The notes: a model not told the origin generated them from the letters alone. 54,948 bases of DNA from Xanthomonas axonopodis (GCF_001304695.1 NZ_JFAQ01000035.1:1-54948); one strand, 5' to 3'. Shown: positions 39,404-50,123, counted from the first letter of the stretch. Translations and numbers: made by a program.

Positions 39404-42229
39404 ATGTCGATGCCTACCGTTTCCATGTCTGCTGCGCTCACCGCCCTGATCGAGCGGGCCGTGGCCCGTGTCCGTCTAGCATTGCCTGTCGAGCAGGCGT
39501 GGCCGGGCGGCGCGTTCGATCGGCAGCTTGCGCAGGTCGCACTGGCCAGCGAGTTCGCACTCGATACGTTGGCGCGGCAACCGGCATTGCTGCAGCACCT
39601 GGCACAACCCGATCCGCCGCCGCTGCCATTGCCGCAGCTCGATCCGGCGCAGCCGCAACTGTGGCCTGCGCAATTGCGACGCTACCGCAGCGCCGAGTCC
39701 ACGCGCCTGGTGTGGCGCGATGTGCTCGGTCTGGACAGCGTGGAGGCGACCCTGGCCGGCGCAACCCGGCTGGCCGAACAGTGCCTGCAATGCGGGCTGC
39801 AGGCGCTGGAGCAGCAGTTCCACACCTGCCACGGCAAGGTCGTTGCTGCAGACGGCAGCGTGCAACGCCTGGTGGTGTTCGGGCTGGGCAAGCTGGGCGG
39901 TGGCGAGCTGAATTTTTCCTCGGACGTGGATCTGGTGTACGCCTATCCGCAGGGCGGCCAGTCCGATGGCGCGCGTCCATTGGCAGCGGAAGAATATTTC
40001 GCACGGTTGGGCCAGCAGCTGGCCAAGTTGCTGGACGAAACCACGGCCGACGGCTTCAGCCATCGCGTGGATCTGCGCCTGCGTCCGTTCGGCACCGCTG
40101 GCCGCGTGGCGTTGTCGTTCGCCGGCATGGACCAATATTTCCAGCGCGAAGGTCGCGATTGGGAGCGCTATGCATGGCTCAAGGCGCGCGCGGTGGCGGG
40201 CGATATCGACGCCGGTGAAGCCTGGCTGGAAACGCTGCGCCCCTTCGTCTACCGGCGGTATCTGGACTTCACCGCACTGGATGGCTTGCGCGAAATGAAG
40301 GCGGCCATCACCGCCGAAGTGGCGCGGCACGATCGTCTGGACGACATCAAGCGTGGGCCCGGCGGGATTCGCGAAATCGAGTTTCTGGCGCAATCGCTGC
40401 AGCTGATTCGTGGCGGACGCGAGCCGAGCCTGCACGAACGCCGGCTGCTGCCCGCGCTGCAGGCGTTGGTGGCTGCAGGCCAGATCGACCATGAGAACGG
40501 CCAGGCGCTGTCGACGGCGTATCGTTTTCTACGCCGGCTGGAAAATCGCCTGCAGATGTTGCGCGATGCGCAGACCCACGCATTGCCGCAGGCGCCGCTG
40601 GATCGCGAGCGTATTGCGCTGGGTCTGGGTTACGCGCAGTGGTCGGCCCTGCTCGACGCACTGGCACCGCAGCGCGCGCGGGTTGCGGCCGAATTTGTCG
40701 AGCTGCTGGCTCCACGCGTGCGCGCCATCGCACCGGACGCGCTTGCCGAGTACTGGCGCGCGCTGCCGGAAGGCGATGCTGCGCCGTTGGCGGGGATTGG
40801 CTTGCACGATGCCGCGGGCGCGCACCAGGCGCTGGCCGATTTCGCGCAGTCCTCCGGCGTGCGCGCGTTGTCCGATAGCGCGCGTGCGCGGCTGGATCGG
40901 GTGATGCCGGCACTGCTGCACGCCGCCACCCGCGCCAGCCAGCCCGATGCGGCCGTGCGTCGCATGCTTGGTCTGCTGCAGGCCACCTTGCGCCGCACCA
41001 GCTACCTGGCCTTGCTCGACGAGCAACCCAGCGCGCTGGCACGCCTGGTCGATGTGCTCTCGCGCAGTGCGCTGCTGGCCGAACGGCTGGCGGCGTATCC
41101 GTTGCTGCTGGACGAATTGCTCGACACCCGCATCAGCGGCCCGCTACCGGATCGCGCGGCGCTGCACGCGGCCTGCGCCGAGACCTTGCACATCGACGAC
41201 ACCGAAGCGGCGCTGCGTGAACTCAACGAGCGCCGGCTCGCATTGAGCTTCCGCATTGCGCTGGCCACGCTGGATGGCCGCCAGCAGGCGGTGGAGAGCA
41301 CCCGGCAACTGGCCTGGCTTGCCGAAGCGGTGGTGCAGACCGTGCTGCAGCTGGCGCGCAGCGACATGGCGGCCGCGCACGGACACGTGCCGGGCGGCAG
41401 CTTTGCCATCGTCGGCTACGGCAGTCTGGGCGGGCTGGAGCTGGGATTCGGATCGGATCTGGACCTGGTGTTTCTCTACGATCATCCGCCCGAGGTGGAT
41501 GCCTCCGACGGCAAGCGCCCACTGGAGGCCGGGCGCTGGTTTGCGCGGCTTGCGCAGAAAGTGATGGCATTGCTGGCTGCCGAGACCGGCGCCGGCCGGC
41601 TGTACGACATCGATGTGCGGCTGCGCCCGGATGGCGCCAAGGGCGCGCTGGTGTCCTCGCTGGCCAGTTACCGCGAATACCAGCGCGACCGCGCCTGGAC
41701 CTGGGAGCACCAGGCCCTGGTGCGCGCACGCGCGGTGGCCGGCGACGCGGCGCTTTGCGATGCGTTCGCACAGATGCGTCGCGAGACGCTGATGCGGGTG
41801 CGCGACACCGCGCAGTTGCACGAGGACGTGCGCAAGATGCGTGCGCGCATGCGCGCCGAACTGGATCGCAGCGATGCCGGCCGGCTGGATCTCAAGCAAG
41901 GCGCTGGCGGCCTGGTGGATCTGGAATTCGTGCTGCAGGCTGGCGTGCTCGGCATGGCAGCGCAGCAGCCGCATCTGCTGGATGCCTGCGACACGCCCGC
42001 GTTGATCGATGCACTGGCGCGCACGCACTGGCTCCCGCACGAGAGCGCCGTGCTGCTGCATCAGGCGCATGCAACGCTGGTCGATGCCGGCCTGAGCTGC
42101 ACGCTGGACCGCCGCCCGCGGCTGATCGCACCGACGCCGGCCATCCAGCAGGCACGTGGCATCATTTTCAACGCAGCGCGTGGGCAGGGCCTGACATTTC
42201 CGCTGGGCAAGGATGAAACAGCGCTGTAG
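39404..42229 (+). CDS. glnE: Bifunctional glutamine synthetase adenylyltransferase/deadenylase
   Basis: 941 residues from ATG 39404 (later ATGs at 39410 and 39425 are possible; the frame is open further upstream, but not in a GlnE-like way). Two nucleotidyltransferase domains are visible: the deadenylase motif [20 protein letters not shown] near residue 162 and the adenylylase motif [20 protein letters not shown] near residue 670. The linker contains [20 protein letters not shown], with the matching [20 protein letters not shown] near the end. It adds and removes AMP on GlnA in response to nitrogen status through PII. Full length and intact. Confidence 0.96.
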   Translation: MSMPTVSMSAALTALIERAVARVRLALPVEQAWPGGAFDRQLAQVALASEFALDTLARQPALLQHLAQPDPPPLPLPQLDPAQPQLWPAQLRRYRSAESTRLVWRDVLGLDSVEATLAGATRLAEQCLQCGLQALEQQFHTCHGKVVAADGSVQRLVVFGLGKLGGGELNFSSDVDLVYAYPQGGQSDGARPLAAEEYFARLGQQLAKLLDETTADGFSHRVDLRLRPFGTAGRVALSFAGMDQYFQREGRDWERYAWLKARAVAGDIDAGEAWLETLRPFVYRRYLDFTALDGLREMKAAITAEVARHDRLDDIKRGPGGIREIEFLAQSLQLIRGGREPSLHERRLLPALQALVAAGQIDHENGQALSTAYRFLRRLENRLQMLRDAQTHALPQAPLDRERIALGLGYAQWSALLDALAPQRARVAAEFVELLAPRVRAIAPDALAEYWRALPEGDAAPLAGIGLHDAAGAHQALADFAQSSGVRALSDSARARLDRVMPALLHAATRASQPDAAVRRMLGLLQATLRRTSYLALLDEQPSALARLVDVLSRSALLAERLAAYPLLLDELLDTRISGPLPDRAALHAACAETLHIDDTEAALRELNERRLALSFRIALATLDGRQQAVESTRQLAWLAEAVVQTVLQLARSDMAAAHGHVPGGSFAIVGYGSLGGLELGFGSDLDLVFLYDHPPEVDASDGKRPLEAGRWFARLAQKVMALLAAETGAGRLYDIDVRLRPDGAKGALVSSLASYREYQRDRAWTWEHQALVRARAVAGDAALCDAFAQMRRETLMRVRDTAQLHEDVRKMRARMRAELDRSDAGRLDLKQGAGGLVDLEFVLQAGVLGMAAQQPHLLDACDTPALIDALARTHWLPHESAVLLHQAHATLVDAGLSCTLDRRPRLIAPTPAIQQARGIIFNAARGQGLTFPLGKDETAL

Positions 42230-42331
42230 GTGCAGTGGTGAGTACGCCGCTTTGGATGCAGCTCCAGCAAACGGCAGCAACGGTGCGTTGCCGTCCTGGC
42301 GGAGGCAACGCACCCATGGGCGTCAAGCGCT

Positions 42332-42718
42332 CTACCGACGCGGCGCACTCCGCCACAGCAGGGCGCGAAACGGGCCAAGCAGGAACACGCCCATGCCCAG
42401 TTTTACCGCCAGATCGCCTGCGGCCCAGCTGGCCCACGGCAGGCTCGCGCCGGCAAACGCAATGCTCCAGAAGATGGTGGTATCCAGGGTGGCGCTGCAG
42501 GTGGTGGCCACGATGGGCGCGCGCCACCAGCTGCCGTCGCGCAGGCGGTTGAACACGCTGATGTCCAGCAATCGCGCCGCGATGAAGGCGCTGCAGGAGG
42601 CCACCGCAATGCGTGGCGTCGCCAGCCAGATCGACAGCAGCACCGCCAGCGCGAATCCGCACCAGGCAACCTGGCGCGCCGCACGCGGACCGAAGCGGCG
42701 GTGGATCAGGTTGCTGAC
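42332..42718 (-). pseudogene. yhhQ-type VUT transporter, 3' part
   Basis: Minus-strand reading SNLIHRRFGPRAARQVAWCG, FALAVLLSIWLATPRIAVAS and LLDISVFNRLRDGSWWRAPI, ending APRR-stop at 42332, is the C-terminal two thirds of a queuosine-precursor transporter (YhhQ, VUT family). The N-terminal part lies 2.9 kb away at 45585-45710. The sequence joins IS3 DNA at about 42719. Confidence 0.8.
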
Positions 42719-42724
42719 CCTGGG

Positions 42725-43041
42725 TCAGGGCGTGAAGCTTAGGTCGAGCTCCGCCTGGGCGAAATACGCACTGGCCTTGCGCAGGATCTCGCTGGCTTGC
42801 CCCAGCTCGCGCACTTCGCGTTCCAGCGCTTTTATCCGCGTCCGCTCGTCCGTCGTCGGCCCCCTGACGCTGCCGGCATCACGCTCGGCCTGACGCACCC
42901 AATTGCACAGCGTCTGCGACCAACAGCCAATTTTCGCGGGAATCGATTCGATCGCCCATCGCGAGCTGACTTTCCTTGGTGCTCCCGCACCAGCCGAACC
43001 GCCCACTCTTACGCTTCCAAGGAATACTTTGTCTTGCTCAT
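42725..43041 (-). mobile_element. IS3-family orfA remnant
   Basis: Begins [10 protein letters not shown] at 43041 and meets TAA after ten codons; another frame then reads [15 protein letters not shown]; a third reads [20 protein letters not shown] and [20 protein letters not shown], ending LDLSFTP at 42725. These are OrfA signatures of the IS3 family (HTH plus leucine zipper). At least one frameshift and a nonsense codon are present and orfB is absent, so the element is dead. It abuts the broken yhhQ; CTGACCCTGGGTCAG at the junction is a 15-bp palindrome. Confidence 0.85.
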
Positions 43042-43512
43042 GGCCCCATCTTCTCAGGAGTTTGAGCCTCCCAACTTCCCGGGGCGGTTTACCCTGCAAT
43101 GCTTCGCCGTCCCAACCATGACTTCGGGCAAACAACGACATTCAGAAAGCTCTGCGTTAAACTTTCTTCAACACTCACTGCAGGAGATCAACACGGGACT
43201 ATGTAGTTCAAAGCCGTGCCTGCATGCTCACCTGAACATTATGCGACCCCTGTCACAGGGCAGATTGATCAGACCATCCTTAGAAATAAATTCTCAAATT
43301 GATTTCGAGGTTTCACCAATACCAAATGCGGCTAATACAACGTAGCCAGCGATCGTCAGATGGGTGCGGGCGGCGCGCAGAACCGGATTTTACGAGTGGA
43401 AGATGCCGATTCCGATCACCAACCGCGCTCGCCTAACGGCCGCGCATTAGTTTTGTTAGCCGCTCTAAAGATCCTGACTTTTCAAATAATTCACAAAAAA
43501 GGATAGGAAGAC
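43042..43512. other. AT-rich leader region of the xopB-like gene
   Basis: No gene. Clearly lower in GC than its surroundings, as is the gene that follows. TTCGA at 43302 lacks a partner TTCGB at the 15-nt distance of a PIP box. A -10-like TAAAGAT/TACAACG sequence is possible but not convincing. Confidence 0.4.
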
Positions 43513-45354
43513 ATGAAGACAGAGCTCGCACGATCCCATTCACTGTCGTCACTCGAGGACATACTTCACCCCGAATCTGGTATGGGCTACGACTGTGATC
43601 TAGAAGCTGGTGCACAGCCCAACCATAGCGTCTTCCGTCAGTCCGAAGATAGCATATTGCCCACCACCAGGCCCCCCCGGCGACGCGGCACAAGCAGCGG
43701 GTCGACTAGCCCCAGGTCCACTGGGCAAGGCTCCGGTTACACTGATAACAGTGGATTAGAAACTTTGCGACCGATCTCGTTAACAGGCTTCCAAAAGCCC
43801 AGGCATATGGGATTGGTGCGCAGGGAATCGGGCCGACTTGTTTCTGCCGACCCGGTGGTGCACGCGTTGCTATCTTTCGCGCAGCTTGACCAGGCATTTC
43901 CATCGCAGGTCGCGAGCACTGACGGGGTCCGACTAGAGTTGGTGTCGCGTCGAGACCCGGAGAAAGCGCTTGAGGAGTTCAAGGACGCATTCACGGTTAA
44001 GACGGCGCAATTGATGCCTGCCGCCAACTCGTCAGAGCGGACAGCTGAGCAAATCGATGCTGACATTCATATCCCCTTATTGCTTAAGGCGATTGAACGG
44101 GGCTCCGCAGCATTTGGCCCAAGCGCTTTGATCGAGATGGCAGACGGCAGCCAGATCAGCGCGAAAGCCTTCCTCGCCTCGTGTGCCCCAGATGTCATGT
44201 CCAATGACGATGTCCTGTCGGTGTTCATCAACCAGAAACTCAAAGGGGACGAGGACCTCCAGGTTCGTCTGGGTGCACAGGAATTGCTATATGTTGCGAC
44301 CAAGAAAGAGTTCCAGCTCGGTGGCTTGGCTGGTAGTATTGGTGTCAGCAGCATACTCGGCTCCGCATGGGAGCTCGGCGCTTCGGAACTGTTGAAAAAA
44401 GCCATCTTCGGCAAAAATTTCTCGCCCAGTCAGTATGCTCTGCAATTGGCAGGAATCGATTCAGTGCCGCCTTTGCTAATCGAGACCATGGACACCATGT
44501 GTGTGCTTGCAATCATCAAGGGTATGAAGGGTGAGGACTGGTCCATGCGCGACCTGCTCCCCAAGGCAATGAAAGCCGGTGCCATCTCCTCAATTGTGTC
44601 ATTCCCCAATAACGTCTTGCAGTACACAGGCTTTAAATCAAGATTAGGTAATCTTGCGGCCAATATGACGACAACCGAAGCGGCCATCTTTGGCGCCGCC
44701 TCTGGCATTCCACCCGAAGTCAAGGAAAGCGAAGAGTTGATGCGTGCTGGATTGTTCCAGAGCATTAAGGACGGTGTCATGGCGCGCCCCAGCGAGAAGA
44801 TGGGCCCGGAAGAGGCGATTGAGCAGGTGGCGCGTCATGCGCTCGATGTTGCCCCTGGCGAGAGCACCGCCGTCAAGTCTATGGGGCTGGCATCCATTGT
44901 CGGGATGATCCCGCTGATCGCCGGCAACAAAGCCACAGGATTACTCTCGGAAAGAGTGCTGCGTATCTTCCGGAGTACCGTCTTTAATCCGATCGAAGCC
45001 ATCGCTCTGAATGCACTGGCGCTTGGAGGACGCATTCATGTTCCTGGGCTATTTGAATCAGACAATGCTAAGCACGCGCGGGTCGTGCAAACCATTCTGG
45101 CGCGAGCAAGCGAGCAAATGGAAAGCGGGGCACGGGAAATTACTGCAGAAGAATTGCATCAGATTTTGGCTCCCAAAAGCGAGTTCCTTCGTCATGTAGG
45201 AACCGCAATTGTCAAAGGCATGAATGCAAGCTTCGAGGCCCTTCCCGCGCTGGCCCGTAAACTTGGATATGGCGAAACTCCCTTGAACAAACGTATTCCA
45301 TATCAGGACCTGGCTGTGTCTAATACTTCGCACCAACCCGCGCCGGAGCCGTAA
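43513..45354 (+). CDS. xopB: Type III effector, XopB-like (HopD1/AvrPphD family)
   Basis: 613 residues, the length I recall for XopB of X. euvesicatoria, which in that genome also lies close downstream of xopX. The start KTELARSHSLSSLEDILHPE and the Ser/Thr/Arg-rich first 80 residues (RRRGTSSGSTSPRSTGQGSG) look like a type III secretion signal. The body has a hydrophobic segment (GGLAGSIGVSSILGSAWELG) but no catalytic motif I can name. AGGATAGGAAG gives a good RBS. Base composition is much lower in GC than the flanks, with AT-ending codons common, so it was acquired. XopB suppresses plant defence and cell trafficking in published work. Identification is by length, context and style, not by alignment. 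Confidence 0.65.
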   Translation: MKTELARSHSLSSLEDILHPESGMGYDCDLEAGAQPNHSVFRQSEDSILPTTRPPRRRGTSSGSTSPRSTGQGSGYTDNSGLETLRPISLTGFQKPRHMGLVRRESGRLVSADPVVHALLSFAQLDQAFPSQVASTDGVRLELVSRRDPEKALEEFKDAFTVKTAQLMPAANSSERTAEQIDADIHIPLLLKAIERGSAAFGPSALIEMADGSQISAKAFLASCAPDVMSNDDVLSVFINQKLKGDEDLQVRLGAQELLYVATKKEFQLGGLAGSIGVSSILGSAWELGASELLKKAIFGKNFSPSQYALQLAGIDSVPPLLIETMDTMCVLAIIKGMKGEDWSMRDLLPKAMKAGAISSIVSFPNNVLQYTGFKSRLGNLAANMTTTEAAIFGAASGIPPEVKESEELMRAGLFQSIKDGVMARPSEKMGPEEAIEQVARHALDVAPGESTAVKSMGLASIVGMIPLIAGNKATGLLSERVLRIFRSTVFNPIEAIALNALALGGRIHVPGLFESDNAKHARVVQTILARASEQMESGAREITAEELHQILAPKSEFLRHVGTAIVKGMNASFEALPALARKLGYGETPLNKRIPYQDLAVSNTSHQPAPEP

Positions 45355-45463
45355 CCGACGTAATAGCCCGGGTAGCGATCAGTGGTCGGGGACATGGGAT
45401 ACATCCCTCCTGTCGACTCCCCACGATTCGATGCCAGCTAGAATTCGGGGTCTGCGGTCGATA

Positions 45464-45546
45464 TGAGGGTCGGCAGGGATTCGTACTCTGACAGAGAGCT
45501 AGCTCGCTTTTGGCTGTTTTTTCACACGAATCCCTGCCGACCCTCA
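45464..45546. repeat. 83-bp structure with 21-bp perfect inverted repeats
   Basis: TGAGGGTCGGCAGGGATTCGT (45464-45484, 21 bp, positions given as the key) is mirrored at 45526-45546. The 41-nt centre contains the palindrome GAGCTAGCTC. Left of it, GGGGTCTGCGG at 45447-45457 resembles the outer end of Tn3-family inverted repeats (GGGGTCTG). It may be a short MITE, a solo transposon end, or a terminator for the xopB-like gene. Confidence 0.65.
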
Positions 45547-45563
45547 GGAACGCCAGGGGGTTA

Positions 45564-45710
45564 ATAGAGCACGCCCCAGGTCAGTCAGTCGTTGATCGGG
45601 TATTGCACCAGGATGTTGGACAGCAGGACCACCGCGCCCATTGCCAGCACCGCCCAGAGCAATGCACGGGCGGTGAGCGGGGCGAATGCGGGTGGCGAGG
45701 CAAGACGCAT
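45564..45710 (-). pseudogene. yhhQ-type VUT transporter, 5' part
   Basis: ATG 45710 reads RLASPPAFAPLTARALLWAV, LAMGAVVLLSNILVQYPIND, then TGA where the family has Trp, then LTWGVLY and foreign sequence. The first transmembrane helix is complete. With the fragment at 42332-42718 it makes one gene lacking only a few codons around the insertion. Confidence 0.8.
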
Positions 45711-46583
45711 GGCGACACGGTGCTGATGGGGCGCGCAATTATCGCTTCGAGGGCCGGGATGGACCCGCGCAGCGATGCGCTCGCCGGACACAGCGCCGGT
45801 ACGCAACGCCCTCCTTTAGTGCGCAGGCGCCTGCCGCCGGACCGTGCCCGTCGCGCCGGCGGCGACCGACTGGGCGCGTGCGCATATCGCGGCCGCAATC
45901 CAGAGGCGCGTGCGCTGGCGCTCGTGGCCACGCTGACGCTCGGCGGCATTGTCGGCATGTGATGTGAGGGGGCAAGCCTGCGCCACGACATCGGGTCGTC
46001 ATCGGTGACGTGTGCACGAGACGCCTGACCGACGGCATCGGTAGCACATGGTGATCGCAAAGCGGGCGGCAGGCCTCGACCTGGGAAAGGGGTGGCGTGA
46101 GCGGGCGCATGGGCGCGCATGGTCGCTTGCAGGTGCTCGCCACAACGGCGCGCACTTTGCGACATCCACGCGCGGCGGACTGGCATGCAGCGGCACCTGC
46201 AGCCGCAGGCACGCGCACCTCGCTGTTGGCGACACAATCTCGCCCGCTGGCATTTCGGCCGCGGACATCGCACGTATCGTCCCGGCTCATGACCCACGTC
46301 GTCTGATTGATGACGGCCCTTGCCAGCCCCGCGACCTGCCGATGCCGATGCAAATAGCCGCTGAATGTGCAGTGTCGTGATGGTGCACTGGCAGCTCTCG
46401 GCCTTGCCGTCGTCTGTGACAGCGGCCAGCCATGTGCATTGCGGCCGGCGCGGCCATCTATCGCAGCCGGCACCTGCGTGCTGTTTTCGTGTCGACATGA
46501 TCGCACCCTTGGTCCGCGAACGCTCGTGCACGCCCCGGCGATGCCATTCGGCCTTGCTCACTGCTCTGCCCCCGGAGAGATCC
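45711..46583. other. 870-bp gap between yhhQ and the S53 peptidase gene
   Basis: No recognisable gene; the ORFs on both strands have no family resemblance. Promoters of the divergent yhhQ and peptidase genes are expected here but were not located. Confidence 0.3.
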
Positions 46584-48462
46584 ATGCTTACTCGCACCCG
46601 CTGTCGGCCGCTGCTGGCTGCCGTATTGTTCGCTTCGCTGTTCGCCCTCAGTAGCGCCAACGCTGCCACGACCGTCCCCGATGCCCAGATTGACGCGATG
46701 ACGGCAAGCTTGCGCGCAGCGCCCGGTGTCATTCGACGTGCATCTGCCATCACGCGACCAGGTGGCCCTGGACGCGCTGCTGGCCGACATCCAGGATCCG
46801 CTGTCGCCGCAGTACCACAAGTGGCTGTCGGCGGCCGAATTCCAGCGGCGTTTTGGTCCAGCGCCTGCACAGCTCGCGCAGGTGCGCGCCGCCCTGCAGG
46901 CAGCACACATGACCGTGGTGCAGCAGGGGCCAACCCTGCATGTCAGCGCGAATGCCGATAGCGTAGAGCGGTTGTTTGCCGCGCCGTTGGTCGCCGATCT
47001 GAAGGCCGGCCAGCAGGTGCGCCTGGCCGCCGCCGCTCCGCTGCAGCTGCCGGCCGCGCTGCGTGCCAACGGTGTCACCGTCACCGGCCTGAGCCGCGGG
47101 CTGCCGGCGGCACGCATGGACTCGCGCATGTTGGCCGGCGACCCCGGCAACCGCACTGGCCATGGCACCACCAGCTATTGGTACAACGATCTCAAGCAGG
47201 CCTACGGCTATCCGTCCTACCAGACGATGATGGGTGCGCCAGGCAACAAGCAACAGCGGCTCGACGGTAGCGGCAGCACGATCGCCGTGTTGATCGGCAG
47301 CGACGTGCTGGACACGGACATCGCCGCGATGTTCGACCACGAGCGCTTCAGCCGCTATGCCGGCAACCATGCCAATCCGACGCTGTATGCACGCCGCTAT
47401 GTGGCCGGTGCCAAGCTCGGGGTGCAGGACGGCAATCGCGCGGCGGCGCGCGAGGCAACGCTCGATGTGGACATGGCGCTTGGCGGCGTACCGGGCGCGC
47501 ACGTGCTGCTGTACGTGATCCCCGACCTGTCCATCGATTCCATCTTGGCCGGCTACCGACAGATCGTGCAGGACAATGAGGCAGACGTGGTCAGCTCCTC
47601 GTTCGGGTTCTGCGAACAGGTCTTCACCGCGGCCTATAACGGCAAGGACGCCACTTCCATCCTTGGCGTGTTCGATTCGGTCTTCAAGCAAGGCAACGCG
47701 CAGGGCATCAGTTTCGTCGCCTCCAGCGGCGACAACGCCGGCCTGGATTGTCCGGACACGCAATACCTGGTGGAGGGCAAGAACGGCCGGTACGTCCCCA
47801 GCGTGCATTGGCCTGCCGCCGATGCGTATGTGACCGCGGTCGGTGGTGGCAACCTGCTCACTGCCTACACGAAGGGCAGCCTGGATGCGAGCTACTTCAG
47901 CGAAAGTGCGTTTGCCGACCCGTTGCAGGCCGAGGACCCGTATGGCGTCGGCGCGCTGCTCAGCGGCGGCTACTGGGGTGCCGGTGGCGGCGTCAGCACG
48001 CTGTTCCAGCGTCCGGCGTATCAGCTGCGCGCGCTGGGCGGCACGCGCACCTCGATGCGCGCATTGCCCGATGTCGGCATGCTGGTCGGTGGTTGCCCGG
48101 GAATCGCCGTGCATCCCTGTCAGCAAGGCACCAGCTCGGTGTCCATCTACGTGGCCGGTGCCATCACCAAGTTGATCGGCACCAGCGTGGCGGCACCGGA
48201 GTTCGCCAGCGTGGCCGCGTTGCTGGTGCAGAAGCAGGGCCGGCAGGGCAATCTCAACGATTACCTATATCGCCTGGCTGCCAACGGCCCGCAGGCCTAC
48301 CACCGCGGTATTCCCGGCAATAACGGGGTCGTCAGCAACGACGTGCCGATCGCCGGCAAGTACAACTACACCACCGGCTTGGGAACCCCGATCGTGCGGC
48401 TGATGATCGGCGCGCTGGACGCGGCGCCGGCAGGCATTCCGCGTTCTCCCAGCAATCCGTAA
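46584..48462 (+). pseudogene. S53-family serine-carboxyl peptidase (sedolisin/kumamolisin), frameshifted in the propeptide
   Basis: ATG 46584, with CGGAGAG in front, encodes a signal peptide (LTRTRCRPLLAAVLFASLFA, then ALSSANA) and the start of the propeptide. At about 46712-46718 the frame is lost; the rest continues as VSFDVHLPSRDQVALDALLA, the pro-kumamolisin activation domain. The peptidase domain is complete: Glu/Asp of the catalytic set in REATLDVDMALG, oxyanion Asp in SSGDNAG, and Ser in IGTSVAAPEFA. One extra or missing base removes secretion. If the break is a sequencing error this is an active secreted acid peptidase. A GTG near 46726 could start a leaderless form. Confidence 0.8.
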
Positions 48463-48748
48463 CGGGCAGTGTCGCTGCGCCGGCGGGGGTGCCTTGTCGG
48501 TGCGGTGAGGGAGCGGTAGAGCGCACAGTGCGTGGTAGTGCTGTGTGCTCTTGCTCCGCTTCGAGGGTTGGGGGCGCGACCGATGGGCGATGCAAGGTCA
48601 CCGCTGCCCGCAGGAAGGCAACACGCACGCATCGCGACCCTAATAGACACCCCTGGTCCACGGCCGCTGCGGGCCGACGGTTGCCCCGCAGCGCACACGC
48701 CTGCACGTGATCGCCGTGCAGGCAGCGCTGTTGCTCAGTGCGTTGAAA

Positions 48749-49257
48749 TCACCAGCTGCGGCTGCTGTTGTAGGCCGCCGCGTCGCTGGTTGGCAGGAAC
48801 GCCAGGGCCTGGCCCTGCGGCGCATGCACGGTCCAGCCACTGCCCGCCGGGCTGGGCTGGAACGACACCATGTCGCCGACGCGAAATCCGGCTGCCGGGT
48901 CGTCCTGGCGCGCGGGCCAGCGCAGCATCACGGTCGCCTCAGGCTGTTGCGGATCCTGCAGCCTGACCTCGCGTTCGCCCGCGGGCAAGGTCTGCACCGC
49001 GTCGACTCGCATCGGTGGCAGCGTGCCTGCGCGCGGTTGACGGCGGTCATCGCGTCTGTCTGCGTAGGCGTTGAAGGACGCAACGAAAGGAGACGCGACG
49101 ATAGCGCTCGCCGCCACCACTGGGACAGAGACGGTCAACATGGCATAGAACCCGGACTTATCGGCCGTGGTCATCTCCCCGGCCTGCACGCAGGTTGGTG
49201 ACAGGGCGGCGAGCAAAACAGGGCAGCGGCAACCCGGGCGGACAGCGGGCGTGTCAT
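48749..49257 (-). pseudogene. Small exported protein of the DUF2145 operon, frameshifted signal peptide
   Basis: ATG 49257 overlaps the stop of the DUF2145 gene (ATGA) and reads MTRPLSARVAAALF, then goes wrong in the signal peptide. One frame over, LLAALSPTCVQAGEMTTADK, a membrane helix (FYAMLTVSVPVVAASAIVAS) and a C-terminal domain (RVGDMVSFQPSPAGSGWTVH) run to 48749. A 1-nt indel at about 49215-49225 explains it. No family recognised. Confidence 0.6.
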
Positions 49258-50123
49258 GGCGCGGCTCCAGTCGTGGCAGTGGCGGGCGGGATCGACAGCT
49301 CCTGTGCAAGGGCGTCGCGTTGATGCAGGAAATCGAACACCGATTCGACGGTGACCACCGAATAGTTGCCGGAAACGCGCTCGCCGACAGGATGATCGGT
49401 GGTGGTGGCATTGGTGGCGACAAAACGTGCGCCCACGCGCTGCTTCAAATCCAGATGCAGGATGCTGGGGTGATACCGCGCCGCTTGCAGCCAGGCCTGC
49501 GCTGCGCGGCGATCGCCGATGACCGTCGGTGGTTGCGCATCGGCTGCCAGCGCCGCGGCCAGCACTTCCAGCACCCACTGGTTGGAATTCTGGTAGTCGG
49601 TGGAGAAGGGATAGGCGACCATGCTGTAGCGCGTTTCATGCAGGCGATGCGCGAGCTCGCCGGAGTCACTCAACAATGCCTGCAGGCGCTGTTGGACCGC
49701 GGGCTTCAGGACGCCGACACGCAGATCGTGGCTGACCGCGCTCTTGCCGACGAAATTGCTCAGGCCTTCGACATAGAGCTGCGAGGCGTCGCTCTTGCAG
49801 CGATTGAGCAGGTGCCGCACGCGCCAGATGCCATCGTCGTCGCGCATGGCGAACGCCAGGTGGCTGTGTTTGAGGCCATAGCGACTCAGGTCCTGGCCGC
49901 CGCGCGCCAGCAGCACTACCTTGGCGTCGGGCAGTGCATCCAGTGCCTGCGCGGTGGAACCGGCCAGGTCGAACATCGCGGCGGTGGCTTGCGGGGTGGG
50001 GTAACGCGGTACGCAACGCGGTGCTGCTACGATGGCAGCCAGCGGTAATGCGGCAAGGACCAGCAGCGCGATTGCCCGGCGCCGGGTGTGCCCCATCCAT
50101 CGCGCGTCGATTGTCCCTGTCAT
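49254..50123 (-). CDS. DUF2145 family exported protein
   Basis: 289 residues from ATG 50123 (ATG 50096, MGHTRRRAIALLVLAALPLA, is an alternative). The signal peptide is followed by LARGGQDLSRYGLKHSHLAF, AMRDDDGIWRVRHLLNRC and GLSNFVGKSAVSHDLRVGVL, features I associate with DUF2145, an NlpC/P60-like periplasmic family with conserved Arg, His and Cys. Function unknown. Overlaps the next gene by 4 nt. Confidence 0.7.
   Translation of the reverse strand: MTGTIDARWMGHTRRRAIALLVLAALPLAAIVAAPRCVPRYPTPQATAAMFDLAGSTAQALDALPDAKVVLLARGGQDLSRYGLKHSHLAFAMRDDDGIWRVRHLLNRCKSDASQLYVEGLSNFVGKSAVSHDLRVGVLKPAVQQRLQALLSDSGELAHRLHETRYSMVAYPFSTDYQNSNQWVLEVLAAALAADAQPPTVIGDRRAAQAWLQAARYHPSILHLDLKQRVGARFVATNATTTDHPVGERVSGNYSVVTVESVFDFLHQRDALAQELSIPPATATTGAAP

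Noticed and set aside
42933..42951. PIP-box candidate TTCGC...TTCGA
   Set aside because: Spacer is 9 nt, not 15, and it lies within the IS3 orfA remnant.
43302..43326. PIP-box half site TTCGA upstream of the xopB-like gene
   Set aside because: No second TTCGB at the required distance.
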